Origin: Arthrobacter sp. UM1
GTDB lineage: Bacteria > Actinomycetota > Actinomycetes > Actinomycetales > Micrococcaceae
Reading direction: 5' to 3'
DNA: 64,000 bases
Assembly: GCF_020483305.1 (NCBI RefSeq)
Contig: NZ_JACWAB010000006.1
Span: forward strand, 1-64,000
Below the pieces are notes generated by a model that saw only the letters and a list, made by a program, of their open reading frames with translations, was not told where the DNA came from and ran no database searches. Both the position numbers and the translations under genes were made by a program. Below are positions 1 through 8,900 of the stretch, piece by piece; positions within the stretch are counted from its first letter, which is position 1, and every line of letters starts with the position of its first letter.

Positions 1-212
1 TGGACGGCAAGGCCGTGGCCAGCACTCCGGCCGGGCCCACGCCGGGCAACATCAACGGCTTCTTCCGCATCGGCTGCATGCAGCTGACGAACTTCCCCGA
101 AGCGCCGGCCCGTGCCAACGAGTGCTTCGCCGGCAACATGCAGTACGCCGCCGCGTACAACCGCCCGCTCACGGCCACAGAGGTGCTCCAGCACTACCAG
201 GCCGGAATCTGA
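1..212 (+). CDS. LamG/concanavalin A-like domain protein, C-terminal fragment
   Basis: The reading frame is open from the window edge (first full codon at base 3) to the TGA at 210-212, giving the last 69 residues of a protein that starts outside the window. The visible pieces DGKAVAS near the start and YAAAYNRPLTATEVLQHYQAG at the end match the last strands of LamG-type jelly-roll domains, where a short helix with L-T-A-x-E-V and H-Y closes the fold. Such domains usually bind glycans in secreted or cell-wall proteins. The full architecture and function cannot be seen. Confidence 0.7.
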   Translation, partial: DGKAVASTPAGPTPGNINGFFRIGCMQLTNFPEAPARANECFAGNMQYAAAYNRPLTATEVLQHYQAGI

Positions 213-256
213 CCCCTCCCGCCGGACCCGGGCAGGCGGTGAGGCACACTGGAGCC

Positions 257-1345
257 ATGGAGAAGCCCGTCGTCGCCGCGATCCTCATGGTCAAAAACGA
301 GCACCACGTGGTGCTGGACGCCCTGCGCTCGCTGCAGCCCGTCGCCGACCACTGGGTGGTCCTCGACACCGGCAGCACGGACGGCACCCAGGACCTGCTC
401 CGCGAGTACACGGCCGAGCACCCCGGGTTCCTCCACGAGGCGCCGTTCACGGACTTCGCCAGCACCCGCAACGTCCTGCTCGACCTCGCGGAGCCCACGT
501 GCGACTGGATGGTCATCCTCGACGCTGACATGGCCTGGGACCGGGCCGATCTGCTGCGCAGGGAGATCGAGGAGGTCCACCCGCAGGAGTCCGTGGACGG
601 CCTTGCGGTGCGGATCGGGGACACCGAGACGTACTGGCAGGTCCGCGTCTTCCGCACTGGCCGCGGGTGGCGGTACAAATACCGCACCCACGAGCTCGCC
701 GTGCATCCGTCGGGCAACCCGGACCTGCGCTTCTCCGCCACGGAGGCGCTTCACTTCGCCACGGGCGGCTCCCGCTCCGACAAGTTCGAGCGGGACCTGC
801 GCCTGCTGGCCCTGGACCTCGAGGACAATCCCGACGACCCGGTCACCCACTACTATCTGGCGGGAACGCATCGGGTTCTGGGGAACCACAGGGAGAGCGT
901 CCGCGAGTACCGCAAGGCGATCGCCTTGGAGACGGACCCCGAGAGCGAGTCGTCGTACATCTCCCACTTCCACCTGGCGGAGCAGCTGGAGCTCGCGGGG
1001 ATGCCCGACGCCGCCGTCGAGGACGCCCTCCTTCAGGCCTGCACCCTCCGGCCCGGCCGGTTCGAGGCCAGAGCGGTCCTGTACCGCCGGCTCGTGGAGA
1101 CGCGCCGCTTCGAGGCGGTCCTCGAGCTCGAGCGCCTCATCTCCTCTGCGCCTGCGCACCCGAGCGAGTTCATGTTCGTCCGCCCTGCCGCACGCGCGGA
1201 GGCCCGTTTCGAGACGGCCCGGGCTCTCCACGCCACCGGGCGGGCGCGGGAGTTCGCCGAGGCCCGCGCCGCCCTCCTCGCGGACCCGGATGCCCCACAG
1301 GCGATTCTGGACACCGTGAAGGGTTGGCCAGACCACATTTCTTGA
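257..1345 (+). CDS. Family 2 glycosyltransferase with C-terminal TPR-like region
   Basis: A 362-residue protein predicted to be a GT-A fold glycosyltransferase (GT2). The N-terminus carries the family hallmarks: AAILMVKNE, a VVLDTGSTDGT nucleotide-binding stretch around residue 35, and the DxD-type metal motif VILDADMAW near residue 85. After about residue 190 the protein is helical with repeats such as THYYLAGTHRVLGNHRESVREYRKAI, typical of the TPR tail found on bacterial GT2 proteins of this size. The ATG at 257 was chosen because the GT2 fold begins right after it (MEKPVVAAIL); the frame is open further upstream but overlaps the preceding gene. Acceptor and sugar are unknown. Confidence 0.85.
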   Translation: MEKPVVAAILMVKNEHHVVLDALRSLQPVADHWVVLDTGSTDGTQDLLREYTAEHPGFLHEAPFTDFASTRNVLLDLAEPTCDWMVILDADMAWDRADLLRREIEEVHPQESVDGLAVRIGDTETYWQVRVFRTGRGWRYKYRTHELAVHPSGNPDLRFSATEALHFATGGSRSDKFERDLRLLALDLEDNPDDPVTHYYLAGTHRVLGNHRESVREYRKAIALETDPESESSYISHFHLAEQLELAGMPDAAVEDALLQACTLRPGRFEARAVLYRRLVETRRFEAVLELERLISSAPAHPSEFMFVRPAARAEARFETARALHATGRAREFAEARAALLADPDAPQAILDTVKGWPDHIS

Positions 1346-1419
1346 CTAGTATTCATTTCACCTGATCCCCTTTGCTGCGCCGGGATCCGTCTCCGCAGCC
1401 CCATCCCCTCGGAGACGCC

Positions 1420-2856
1420 ATGTCGCCCTCGCCCCGCATCCTCTCGCACGCCCGTACCGTCCTCGCCGCCGCTTCGCTCGGCGTGGGCGCCGTCGCCCTC
1501 GGCGCCCCGGCTGCGCTGGCCGCCCCTTCCGCCTCCAGCGCTCCCGCCCCCGTTCCCGAGCCGCAGGGCGCGGACAACGGCACACAGACCTACAAGTCGG
1601 GCAACTACTCCACCCAGATGTCCGACTGCGCTTGCGGCCAGTTCCTCTACGGCGGGCCGATGTCCCCCGTCTTCCCGCAAGGCCCGGAGTGGATCGGCGC
1701 GATCTCGGCCTTCACGGGCGTTCCAGGCGTCATGCCCACCGCCCAGCTCACGGACAAGTACGTCCCCGCGTCCGACGGCTCCATCAACCCCCTCCCCCAG
1801 GTGGGAGCGTTCGGGGGACTCGTCTTCAGCCAGGAGAAGACCGGGGCGTGGCCGATCTGCGTCAACACCGACGCGTACTCCGTCCCCGCGAGCAGCTGGC
1901 CTCAGCCGGAGCAGTTCTTCCCCGGAGCTGACGGGCGGACGGTCGAATACCGGCTGCGGGACTACCTCCCCGCCGGCACGGACTCGGCCACCGTGCGGCT
2001 CCTCTACAACGTCTCTGTGCCAGCCGTCGCCAACGGCAGCGCCGCCGTGGGAACTACGACGACCTGGGACCCGTTCACCGAGTGCCACGACGGCGGCTCG
2101 CTCGTCGACCAGAACATCCACGGATGCCAGGCTGTCGGGCTGCAGAACATCATCGTCTACCGGCCCTCCCTGGCCGTCGACGACGCCGCCACCACGCCCC
2201 AGAACACCCCCGTCACGGTCAAGGTCACCGGCAACGACACCATCGGCGTCGTGGCCCAGGGCGCCGTCTCCGGCAACACCGCACCCTCCCACGGCACGGT
2301 GGTCTACAACAACGACGGCACCTACACCTACACCCCCAACACCGGCTTCTCCGGCACGGACACCTTCACGTACACGATCACCGACAAGCGCGACGGCCAC
2401 ACGACGACGGCGACCGTCACCATCACCGTCCCGGCCGGACCGACGACGGCGCCGACCCCCGCCCCGAGCCCGACGACGACCGCCGCCCCGACCTCGCCGG
2501 CACCGACCCCGAGCGGCACACCCACCGGATCGCCCACGGCAAGCCCGGCTCCGAACACCCCAGGCTCCGCGAAGCCCGCCACCCCGGCGCCTGCCTCGTC
2601 GCAGGCGCCCGGACCCGGCACCACCACGCCGGGCAGCCCAGGCTCCGGGAACTCCGGCACCGGCGTCACCGGCCCCGGTGCCACGAGCACGGCACCCTCC
2701 TCTGACCCGGGCTCCTACGGCGTCGCCGGTGCCGACACCGGCGCCAAAGCCCAGGCCGAGTCCCGCCAGCGCACCTGGATCGGCGCCCTCGCGGCCGCAG
2801 CCGCCGTCGTCGCCGCCGGAGCCATCGCCTTCCTCGTCCGCCGCCGCAACGGCTGA
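1420..2856 (+). CDS. Anchored surface protein with Ig-like/VCBS-type repeat (paralogue 1)
   Basis: 478 residues. A signal peptide (about residues 1-35, ending AALA) is followed by a roughly 200-residue N-terminal domain I do not recognise that holds several cysteines (DCACGQF, ECHDGGS, HGCQA). Next comes one bacterial Ig-like/cadherin-like repeat (about 250-345) with the usual signature [15 protein letters not shown] and [10 protein letters not shown] Pro/Thr/Ser-rich linker (about 346-435) precedes a C-terminal membrane helix ending in RRRNG. It looks like a wall-spanning, membrane-anchored exported protein; no LPxTG motif is seen. The ATG at 1420 is preceded by GGAG at 1411 and directly begins the signal peptide. 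It is followed closely by a paralogue with the same architecture. Confidence 0.85.
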   Translation: MSPSPRILSHARTVLAAASLGVGAVALGAPAALAAPSASSAPAPVPEPQGADNGTQTYKSGNYSTQMSDCACGQFLYGGPMSPVFPQGPEWIGAISAFTGVPGVMPTAQLTDKYVPASDGSINPLPQVGAFGGLVFSQEKTGAWPICVNTDAYSVPASSWPQPEQFFPGADGRTVEYRLRDYLPAGTDSATVRLLYNVSVPAVANGSAAVGTTTTWDPFTECHDGGSLVDQNIHGCQAVGLQNIIVYRPSLAVDDAATTPQNTPVTVKVTGNDTIGVVAQGAVSGNTAPSHGTVVYNNDGTYTYTPNTGFSGTDTFTYTITDKRDGHTTTATVTITVPAGPTTAPTPAPSPTTTAAPTSPAPTPSGTPTGSPTASPAPNTPGSAKPATPAPASSQAPGPGTTTPGSPGSGNSGTGVTGPGATSTAPSSDPGSYGVAGADTGAKAQAESRQRTWIGALAAAAAVVAAGAIAFLVRRRNG

Positions 2857-2891
2857 CCCCAGACGCCCGAGTCCGCCTCAAAGGAATCCCC

Positions 2892-4376
2892 ATGACCTCC
2901 TCTCCCCGCCTGCTCTCGCAGGCCCGCAGCGCGCTCGCCGCCACTTCTCTGGGCGTCGGACTCGTGACCCTGGCCGCACCGGCCGCGCTGGCCGACGCCA
3001 CCACGGACCCGGCACCGGCGCCGACCGGAAACGCAGCACAGCCAGGCACCCAGACGTACTGGACTAGCGAGCTCGACGGACGAGGCGCGGACTGTGTCTG
3101 CGGACGGTTCACCTCCGGCGGTCCCATGCAGCCGGTGTTCCCGGGCGAACCCCAATGGGTCGGCACTCATGAAGCCACCAGCTACTTCGGGGCACGGCCC
3201 GTGGCACAGCTGACCGATGCCTACGCGCCGGCCCGGCCAGGAACCCTCACTCCCCTCACTCCGGTCCCAGCGTTCAACCATCTCCAGTTCCTGAGCCCGA
3301 GCCTCAGGAACCACGTCGGCGGCCCGATCTGCACTGGCGGGATCAGCCCTGGCACCGGTGTCTCCAACGACTGGCTCTCGACGGCCCCGGAGCAGGCGAA
3401 CTCGCTCACTCCTCAGGCGGATCTGCGCACGCTGCAGTACGACTACACCGGAGTGGTTCCGGACGGGGAGGACTCCGTCGTGCTGCACTACACGTACGCT
3501 CTGGCTGTCCCCGCTGTGGCAACATCTGAGAATCTCCCCACGTACGCCTGGACCTGGGATTTCGGGTTGACCACCATCTCCCGGGATCTCATCAAGGAGT
3601 GCCTGGACGGCGGCTCGCTTGTGGACCAGAACGTCCACGGGTGCGAGGCGACGGCCCTGCAGAACATCATCGTCTACCGACCCTCACTCGCAGCCGACGA
3701 CGCCGCCACCACACCCCAGAACACCCCCGTGACCGTCAAGGCCACCGCCAACGACACCATCGGCGTCACAGCGCAGGGTGCCATCACGTCCAACACGGCC
3801 CCGCTCCACGGCACCGCGGTCTACAACAACGACGGCACCTACACCTACACCCCCGCCCCCGGCTTCTCCGGCACGGACACCTTCACCTACACGATCACCG
3901 ACGATCGAGACGGCCACACGACGACGGCCACCGTCACCATCACCGTCCCCGCCGGAGCCACCACCCCGCCGACCCCGGCCCCGAGCCCGACGGCGACCGC
4001 CAGCCCCACCTCGCCCTCGCCGAGCGGCTCGCCCACCGGCTCCCCGACCCCGACCACGCCGGCGGCCTCGCCGACCCCGACAGCCCCGGGCTCCACGCCG
4101 AGCCCCGCGAACCCGGCCCCGTCCCCCTCGCAGTCGACGACGCCCGCACCAGGTTCCAGCAGCAGCGGATCCAACGGCACCGGGACCACAGGCTCGAGCG
4201 GAACGGGCACGGCCCCATCCTCTGCCCCCGGCTCCTACGGCGTCACCGGGGCCGACACCGGCGCCCACGCCCAGGCCGAGGCCCGCCAGCGCACCTGGAT
4301 CGGCGCCCTCGCGGCCGCAGCCGCCGTCGTCGCCGCCGGAGCGGTCGCCTTCATCGTCCGCCGCCGCAACGGCTGA
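2892..4376 (+). CDS. Anchored surface protein with Ig-like/VCBS-type repeat (paralogue 2)
   Basis: 494 residues with the same order of parts as the gene just upstream: signal peptide (ending AALA), a Cys-containing N-terminal domain (DCVCGRF, GGPMQPVF), one Ig-like repeat (about 270-365), a Pro/Thr/Ser-rich spacer, and a C-terminal helix ending RRRNG. The N-terminal domains have diverged strongly while the Ig-like repeat and the anchor are nearly the same, including an almost unchanged DNA stretch over the anchor (2762-2820 against 4282-4340). This fits a tandem duplication with later divergence of the exposed half. AAGGA at 2881 precedes the ATG. A strong hairpin terminator follows the stop codon. 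Confidence 0.85.
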   Translation: MTSSPRLLSQARSALAATSLGVGLVTLAAPAALADATTDPAPAPTGNAAQPGTQTYWTSELDGRGADCVCGRFTSGGPMQPVFPGEPQWVGTHEATSYFGARPVAQLTDAYAPARPGTLTPLTPVPAFNHLQFLSPSLRNHVGGPICTGGISPGTGVSNDWLSTAPEQANSLTPQADLRTLQYDYTGVVPDGEDSVVLHYTYALAVPAVATSENLPTYAWTWDFGLTTISRDLIKECLDGGSLVDQNVHGCEATALQNIIVYRPSLAADDAATTPQNTPVTVKATANDTIGVTAQGAITSNTAPLHGTAVYNNDGTYTYTPAPGFSGTDTFTYTITDDRDGHTTTATVTITVPAGATTPPTPAPSPTATASPTSPSPSGSPTGSPTPTTPAASPTPTAPGSTPSPANPAPSPSQSTTPAPGSSSSGSNGTGTTGSSGTGTAPSSAPGSYGVTGADTGAHAQAEARQRTWIGALAAAAAVVAAGAVAFIVRRRNG

Positions 4377-4381
4377 CGCGA

Positions 4382-4419
4382 GGGGCTCCGCAGCGGCCTT
4401 GCTGCCGCTGCGGAGCCCC
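4382..4419 (+). terminator. Terminator after the paired surface-protein genes
   Basis: A perfect 15-bp stem (4382-4396 with 4405-4419) around an 8-nt loop, followed by a T/C-rich stretch. It lies five bases after the stop of the second surface-protein gene. Confidence 0.85.
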
Positions 4420-4493
4420 TGTTCCCTCTTCCCGGATGTCCAGCCCGGCTGCCCGCCCCTCGGGGAGCCGCCTCAACGGCGTCCGAACACGGA

Positions 4494-4529
4494 AAAGCCC
4501 CGGTCCGCATCTCGCGGAACCGGGGCTTT
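4494..4529 (-). terminator. Terminator of tRNA-Ser
   Basis: Hairpin of AAAGCCCCGGTCCGC and its near-perfect complement (4494-4508 with 4514-4529, one bulge), with A/T-rich ends. It lies five bases beyond the 3' end of the minus-strand tRNA-Ser and could also stop transcription from the other side. Confidence 0.7.
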
Positions 4530-4534
4530 CTCGG

Positions 4535-4619
4535 CGGAGGATGGGGGATTTGAACCCCCGAGGGCGTGAACCCAACACGCGTTCCAGGCGTGCGCCATAG
4601 GCCGCTAGGCGAATCCTCC
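4535..4619 (-). tRNA. tRNA-Ser(GGA)
   Basis: On the minus strand the 7-bp acceptor GGAGGAT pairs with ATCCTCC. The anticodon loop CTGGAAC gives anticodon GGA. A long class II variable arm and a T-arm GGGGG-TTCAAAT-CCCCC follow. About 85 nt; CCA is not encoded (the genomic sequence after the discriminator G is CCG). Confidence 0.95.
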
Positions 4620-4743
4620 TTGGCTGCTGCTCGGCCGAGCCGGACAGCTCGAACAACTGTACCCGAGAGGCGCCCCGGAAGCCAATCGCCGGCGGATCCC
4701 GTCCCGGTGTGACACCGCCTCTCCGACTCGGCTACGATGGAAT

Positions 4744-4835
4744 CCGGCTCCCCGCGTGGTGCCATCCTGCTGAACTCCCCCAGGACCGGAAGGTAGCAAG
4801 GGTAGGCGGGCTCTGGTAGGTGCGCGGGGGGTCTT
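4744..4835 (+). ncRNA. ffs: Signal recognition particle RNA, small (4.5S) type
   Basis: The conserved SRP helix-8 core is visible around 4781-4796: AGGACCGGAAGGTAGCAAGG, with the GGAA tetraloop and the asymmetric loop that binds Ffh. Outer strands CCCCGCG (from about 4750) and CGCGGGG (about 4822) close the long hairpin, and GTCTTTTT at its 3' end is the terminator. The size of about 90 nt matches the small bacterial SRP RNA. Exact ends are estimates. Confidence 0.9.
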
Positions 4836-4857
4836 TTTCATGCCCCGTCGGCTTTCT

Positions 4858-4873
4858 CCCCCCCCCCCCCCCC
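4858..4873 (+). repeat. Homopolymer tract of 16 C
   Basis: Sixteen consecutive C between the SRP RNA terminator and the gluQ start codon, 28 bases upstream of the GTG. It lies where gluQ promoter or leader sequence would be expected. Confidence 0.95.
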
Positions 4874-4900
4874 AGGACGGGCATTCCGTACGCTGGAGCG

Positions 4901-5839
4901 GTGACTGATTCCTCGAACGGCGCCGGCCGCTTCGCCCCGAGCCCCACGGGCGAGTTCCACGTGGGCAACCTCCGCACCGCGATGCTCGCCTGGCTCTTCG
5001 CCCGTTCGAGCGGACGCGGGTTCCTCCTGCGCGTCGAGGACCTGGACCGCGTCCGAGCCGGCTCCGAGGAGATCCAGCGGGAAGACCTGGCCGCCGTCGG
5101 CGTGACCTTCGATCCCCCGCTGCTCCGCCAGTCCGAGGAGCAGGGACGCTATGCCGAGGCCCTCCAGAGCCTCGACCGCCGCGGCCTGCTCTACGAGTGC
5201 TTCTGCTCCCGCAAGGAGATCGCGGCCGCGATCGAGGAGGCCGCGAGCGCCCCGAACGGCGGCCCGGGCGCCCACGCGCCGGCCCTCTACCCCGGGACGT
5301 GCCGGGACCTGTCCGCGTCCGAGCGGGAGCGCCGCCGCGAGCGCCTCGCCGAGCAGGGGCGTCGGCCTGCGCTGCGCATCGCCGCGGACGTGCGGACCTG
5401 GGCGGTCGACGACGAGCTCTGCGGCCGCACCGAGACCCCCGTGGACGACTTCGTGGTCCAGCGGAACGACGGCGCCTTCGCCTACAACCTCGTCAGCGTC
5501 GTCGACGACGCCTTCACCGGCGTGGACCAGGTGGTGCGCGGCGACGACCTCCTCGACTCCGCCGGCCGCCAGGCCTGGCTCGCCGGCGTCCTGGGCCTGC
5601 CCGTGCCGTCCTACGCGCATGTCCCCCTCGCCCTCAACGCGGAGGGCAGGCGGCTCGCCAAGCGCGACGGCGCCGTCACGCTGCGCCAGCTGTCCGAGCG
5701 GCTGGGCAGCACCGAGGCCGTCGTCGGGCTCATCCTGGACTCTCTCCAGCTTCCCGGAGGCCCCCGGACGCTCGAGCAGGCGCTCGACGTCTTCACCCCC
5801 AGTCGGGTGCCGCGCGAGCCGTGGGTGTTCACCGCCTGA
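4901..5839 (+). CDS. gluQ: Glutamyl-Q tRNA(Asp) synthetase
   Basis: 312 residues. It resembles the catalytic half of glutamyl-tRNA synthetase but lacks the anticodon-binding domain, which is the mark of GluQ enzymes; these glutamylate queuosine in tRNA-Asp instead of charging tRNA-Glu. Visible motifs: the HIGH-like APSPTGEFHVGNLRTA near the N-terminus, a CxC...Y...C zinc-site pattern (YECFCSRKE and YPGTC), and the KMSKS-like RLAKRDG near residue 255. The GTG at 4901 is chosen because GGAG lies at 4895 and the class I fold starts directly after it; an upstream extension would run through the C tract and the SRP RNA. Confidence 0.88.
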   Translation: MTDSSNGAGRFAPSPTGEFHVGNLRTAMLAWLFARSSGRGFLLRVEDLDRVRAGSEEIQREDLAAVGVTFDPPLLRQSEEQGRYAEALQSLDRRGLLYECFCSRKEIAAAIEEAASAPNGGPGAHAPALYPGTCRDLSASERERRRERLAEQGRRPALRIAADVRTWAVDDELCGRTETPVDDFVVQRNDGAFAYNLVSVVDDAFTGVDQVVRGDDLLDSAGRQAWLAGVLGLPVPSYAHVPLALNAEGRRLAKRDGAVTLRQLSERLGSTEAVVGLILDSLQLPGGPRTLEQALDVFTPSRVPREPWVFTA

Positions 5840-5926
5840 GACCCTGTGGGGAAACCCGTGCGCAAAGTTGTCCACGTTCGGCTGATCCCCTGATCTCCGC
5901 CGCGTCCCTCGCGATAGGGTTTCACT

Positions 5927-8900
5927 GTGACTCAAGCCCTGTACCGCCGCTATCGCCCGGACACGTTCGAGGCCGTCATCGGCCAGGACCACGTGACGGA
6001 GCCGCTCAAGGCCGCCCTGGCCAGGAACCGGGTCAACCACGCGTATCTGTTCTCCGGTCCGCGCGGCTGCGGCAAGACCACGAGCGCCCGCATCCTGGCG
6101 CGCTGCCTCAACTGCGCGCAGGGCCCCACGGCCACCCCGTGCGGGGAGTGCGAGTCCTGCCGGGACCTCGCCCAGGGCGGGCCGGGGTCCATTGACGTCA
6201 TCGAGATCGACGCGGCGAGCCACGGCGGCGTGGATGACGCCCGTGACCTGCGGGAGCGCGCCACGTTCGCGCCGGCGCGGGACCGCTACAAGATCTTCAT
6301 CATCGACGAGGCCCACATGGTCACGTCGGCCGGCTTCAACGCGCTCCTCAAGATCGTGGAGGAGCCGCCGGAGCACATCCTCTTCATCTTCGCCACCACG
6401 GAGCCGGACAAGGTCATCGGGACCATCCGCTCCCGCACGCACCACTACCCGTTCCGGCTCGTCCCGCCGGAGACCCTGCAGAACTACCTCGGCCAGCTCT
6501 GCGAGCAGGAGGGCGTGCAGATCGAGCCGGGCGTGCTGCCGCTCGCCATTCGCGCAGGCGCCGGCTCGGTCCGTGACACGCTCTCCGTCCTGGACCAGCT
6601 CATCGCAGGCGCATCCGCCGAGGGCGTCACCTACGAGCGCGCCGTGGCCCTGCTCGGCTACACGCACGCCGCTCTGCTCGACGACGTCATCGAGGCCTTC
6701 GCCGCCCATGACTCCGGCTCGGTCTTCCGCGCGGTGGACCGCGTCATCCAGACCGGCCAGGATCCGCGGCGCTTCGTGGAGGACCTGCTCGAGCGCTTCC
6801 GGGACCTCATCATCGTCAAGGCCGTGCCGGAGAACGCCGCCTCCGTCCTGCAGGGGATGTCCGGGGACCAGCTGGAGCGCCTGTCCGCCCAGGCCTCGCA
6901 GCTCGGCCCCTCGGAGCTCTCCCGGGCCGCGGACGTGGTCAACGCGGCGCTCACGGACATGACGGGCGCCACGAGCCCCCGTCTGCACCTCGAGCTCATG
7001 TGCGCGCGGATGCTCCTCCCCGCGGCGGAGGAGACTCAGAGCTCCCTCGCGGCCCGCCTCGAGCGCGTGGAGCGGCGTCTTGAGTTCGACGGCGCTCCGG
7101 CCTCCTCCGGCCCAGCGCAGGCCGGAGCCCCGCAGGCCCAGTCCGGACAGGCCCAGCCGGGACAGGCCCCCTCCGCGCCCTCGCAGTCGGCTCAGCCCCA
7201 ATCTGCACAGTCTGGAGCGCGGGCCGGCCTGAGCGGCGCAGCGGCTGCGCGCGAGGCCCTGCGCTCGTCCCGTGAGCGCAGCCAGGGCCGTGCCGAGGAC
7301 GCCCCGCGGCCGCAGCCCGAGGCCCAGCCCGGGCAGACGCCACAGCCCGGGTCGCGTCCGGAGCCCGAGTCTCGCCCGGAGCAGCCCGCCCAGCCTCAGG
7401 CACAGTCCCCTTCCGCCCAGCGGACCTCCGCGTCTGCGGCCCCGCCTGCCCCCGCCCCGGCCGAGGACTCCTCCGCGCGGGACTGGGGCGGATGGCCCGC
7501 GGTGGCCGAGCCCTCTCCGGCCGAGACGGCTTCAGCGCCCGCCTCCGGCCAGGGAGACCGCCGTCAGGCACCCGCCGAGGAGCCGGCATCGCAGCGTCCC
7601 CAGGCAGAGAGCGCAGACGCTCAGCGGCCGAGCGCCCAGCACTCGGCGCCGCAGCAGCAGCCGCCCCGCCAGCAGTCTCAGCAGCCCTCGGGCCAGCCGG
7701 CCGGGCGCCCGCCCCAGCAGCAGCCGCGCCAGGAGCAGCCTCGCCCGGACGCCCCGCAGGGGCCAGCCGACCGTGAGCCCGCCCCCTCGGACGCCCCGGC
7801 CCAGCGGCCGGGACAGGGCCAGGAGCCGCAGCCGGTCAGCTCCTCGAAGCGCGGCCAGGAGCCGAGCTCGCGCCAGAAGGTGGACATGCTGCGGCGTGCT
7901 TGGCCGGACATCCTGGAGAAGCTCCGGGGCATCCGCCGCGCCACGGCGATCTTCGCCCAGCAGTCCCACGTGGTGGACGTCTCGGGCGACAACGTCGTCG
8001 TCGGCTTCCCGGCCGCAGGCGCAGAGCGAGGGTTCAACGCCTCCCATCAGGAGAACCTGGCCCAGGCCATCCACCAGGCGCTCGGCATCCAGGTGACCAT
8101 CACGCCCATTCACCACGGCGGTGATGCCGGCCCAAAAGCCCAGGCGGCCCCGGCCGCTGACCGCAAGGAGGAAAGTCGCCCGTCTTCGGCGGCTGAACAG
8201 CGTTCAGGGCTCACGCAGAACTCGTCCCAGCCCCCGCGCGCTCCGGAGCAGGGAGAGCGCCGCAGGGATGACCAGGGCCGAGCGCAGCAGAGCTCCGGCC
8301 GCCCACCTCAGGGGCAGTCCCGTCCCACGCCGGAACAGCCGGGGCGTCCGGAACGGCCCGCCGGCGGTGCCGGACGACAGCAGTCCCCGCAGGGCACCGC
8401 TCAGGGCAGCGCGCAGGGAGGCTCGCCTCGCGGCCAGCAGCAGGGACCCCGGCCGGGCCAGCAGCCTGGCCCGCAGCGCGCCCCGCAGCAGGCGCCTCAG
8501 CCGAACGCTCAGGCTGCTCCGCAGCGCAGCCCCTGGGACGCCCGCGAGCCCATCCCGGAGGAGGACTCGTACTTCGAGGACCCCTACGCGCCGCAGGAGA
8601 TGCCCGAGTCCACCGCCTGGGAGAACGTCCCGGAGAACGTGGACTACTCCTTCCCGGACTCCTCCACGCCCTTCGAGGACGAGCCCGCGCAGGCGCCCTC
8701 ACACGCCCCCTCCCGCTCGTCCTCGCCCTCCGAGCATCGCGCTCACGGGCAGGAGGAGGCCGCGCCGAGGCCATCGCAGGAGCCCGAATCTGCGGCGCCC
8801 GCCCCCAGCGCGCCGTCGGCCGGTGCACCGTCGCCCGGTGCGCCCTCCCCGGATGCTCCCGCGAACGGGTCGCCTGACAACGCCGCACCCGCCGGCAGCG

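Noticed and set aside
194-1336. Long minus-strand open frame opposite the glycosyltransferase
   Set aside because: Its composition (Arg/Gly/Val-rich, no motif, no start signal) is that of an antisense shadow in high-GC DNA. Many similar frames elsewhere were left out for the same reason.
4838-7201. 787-codon minus-strand frame opposite gluQ and dnaX
   Set aside because: Shadow frame created by high-GC codon bias; the plus-strand genes have clear motifs and this has none.
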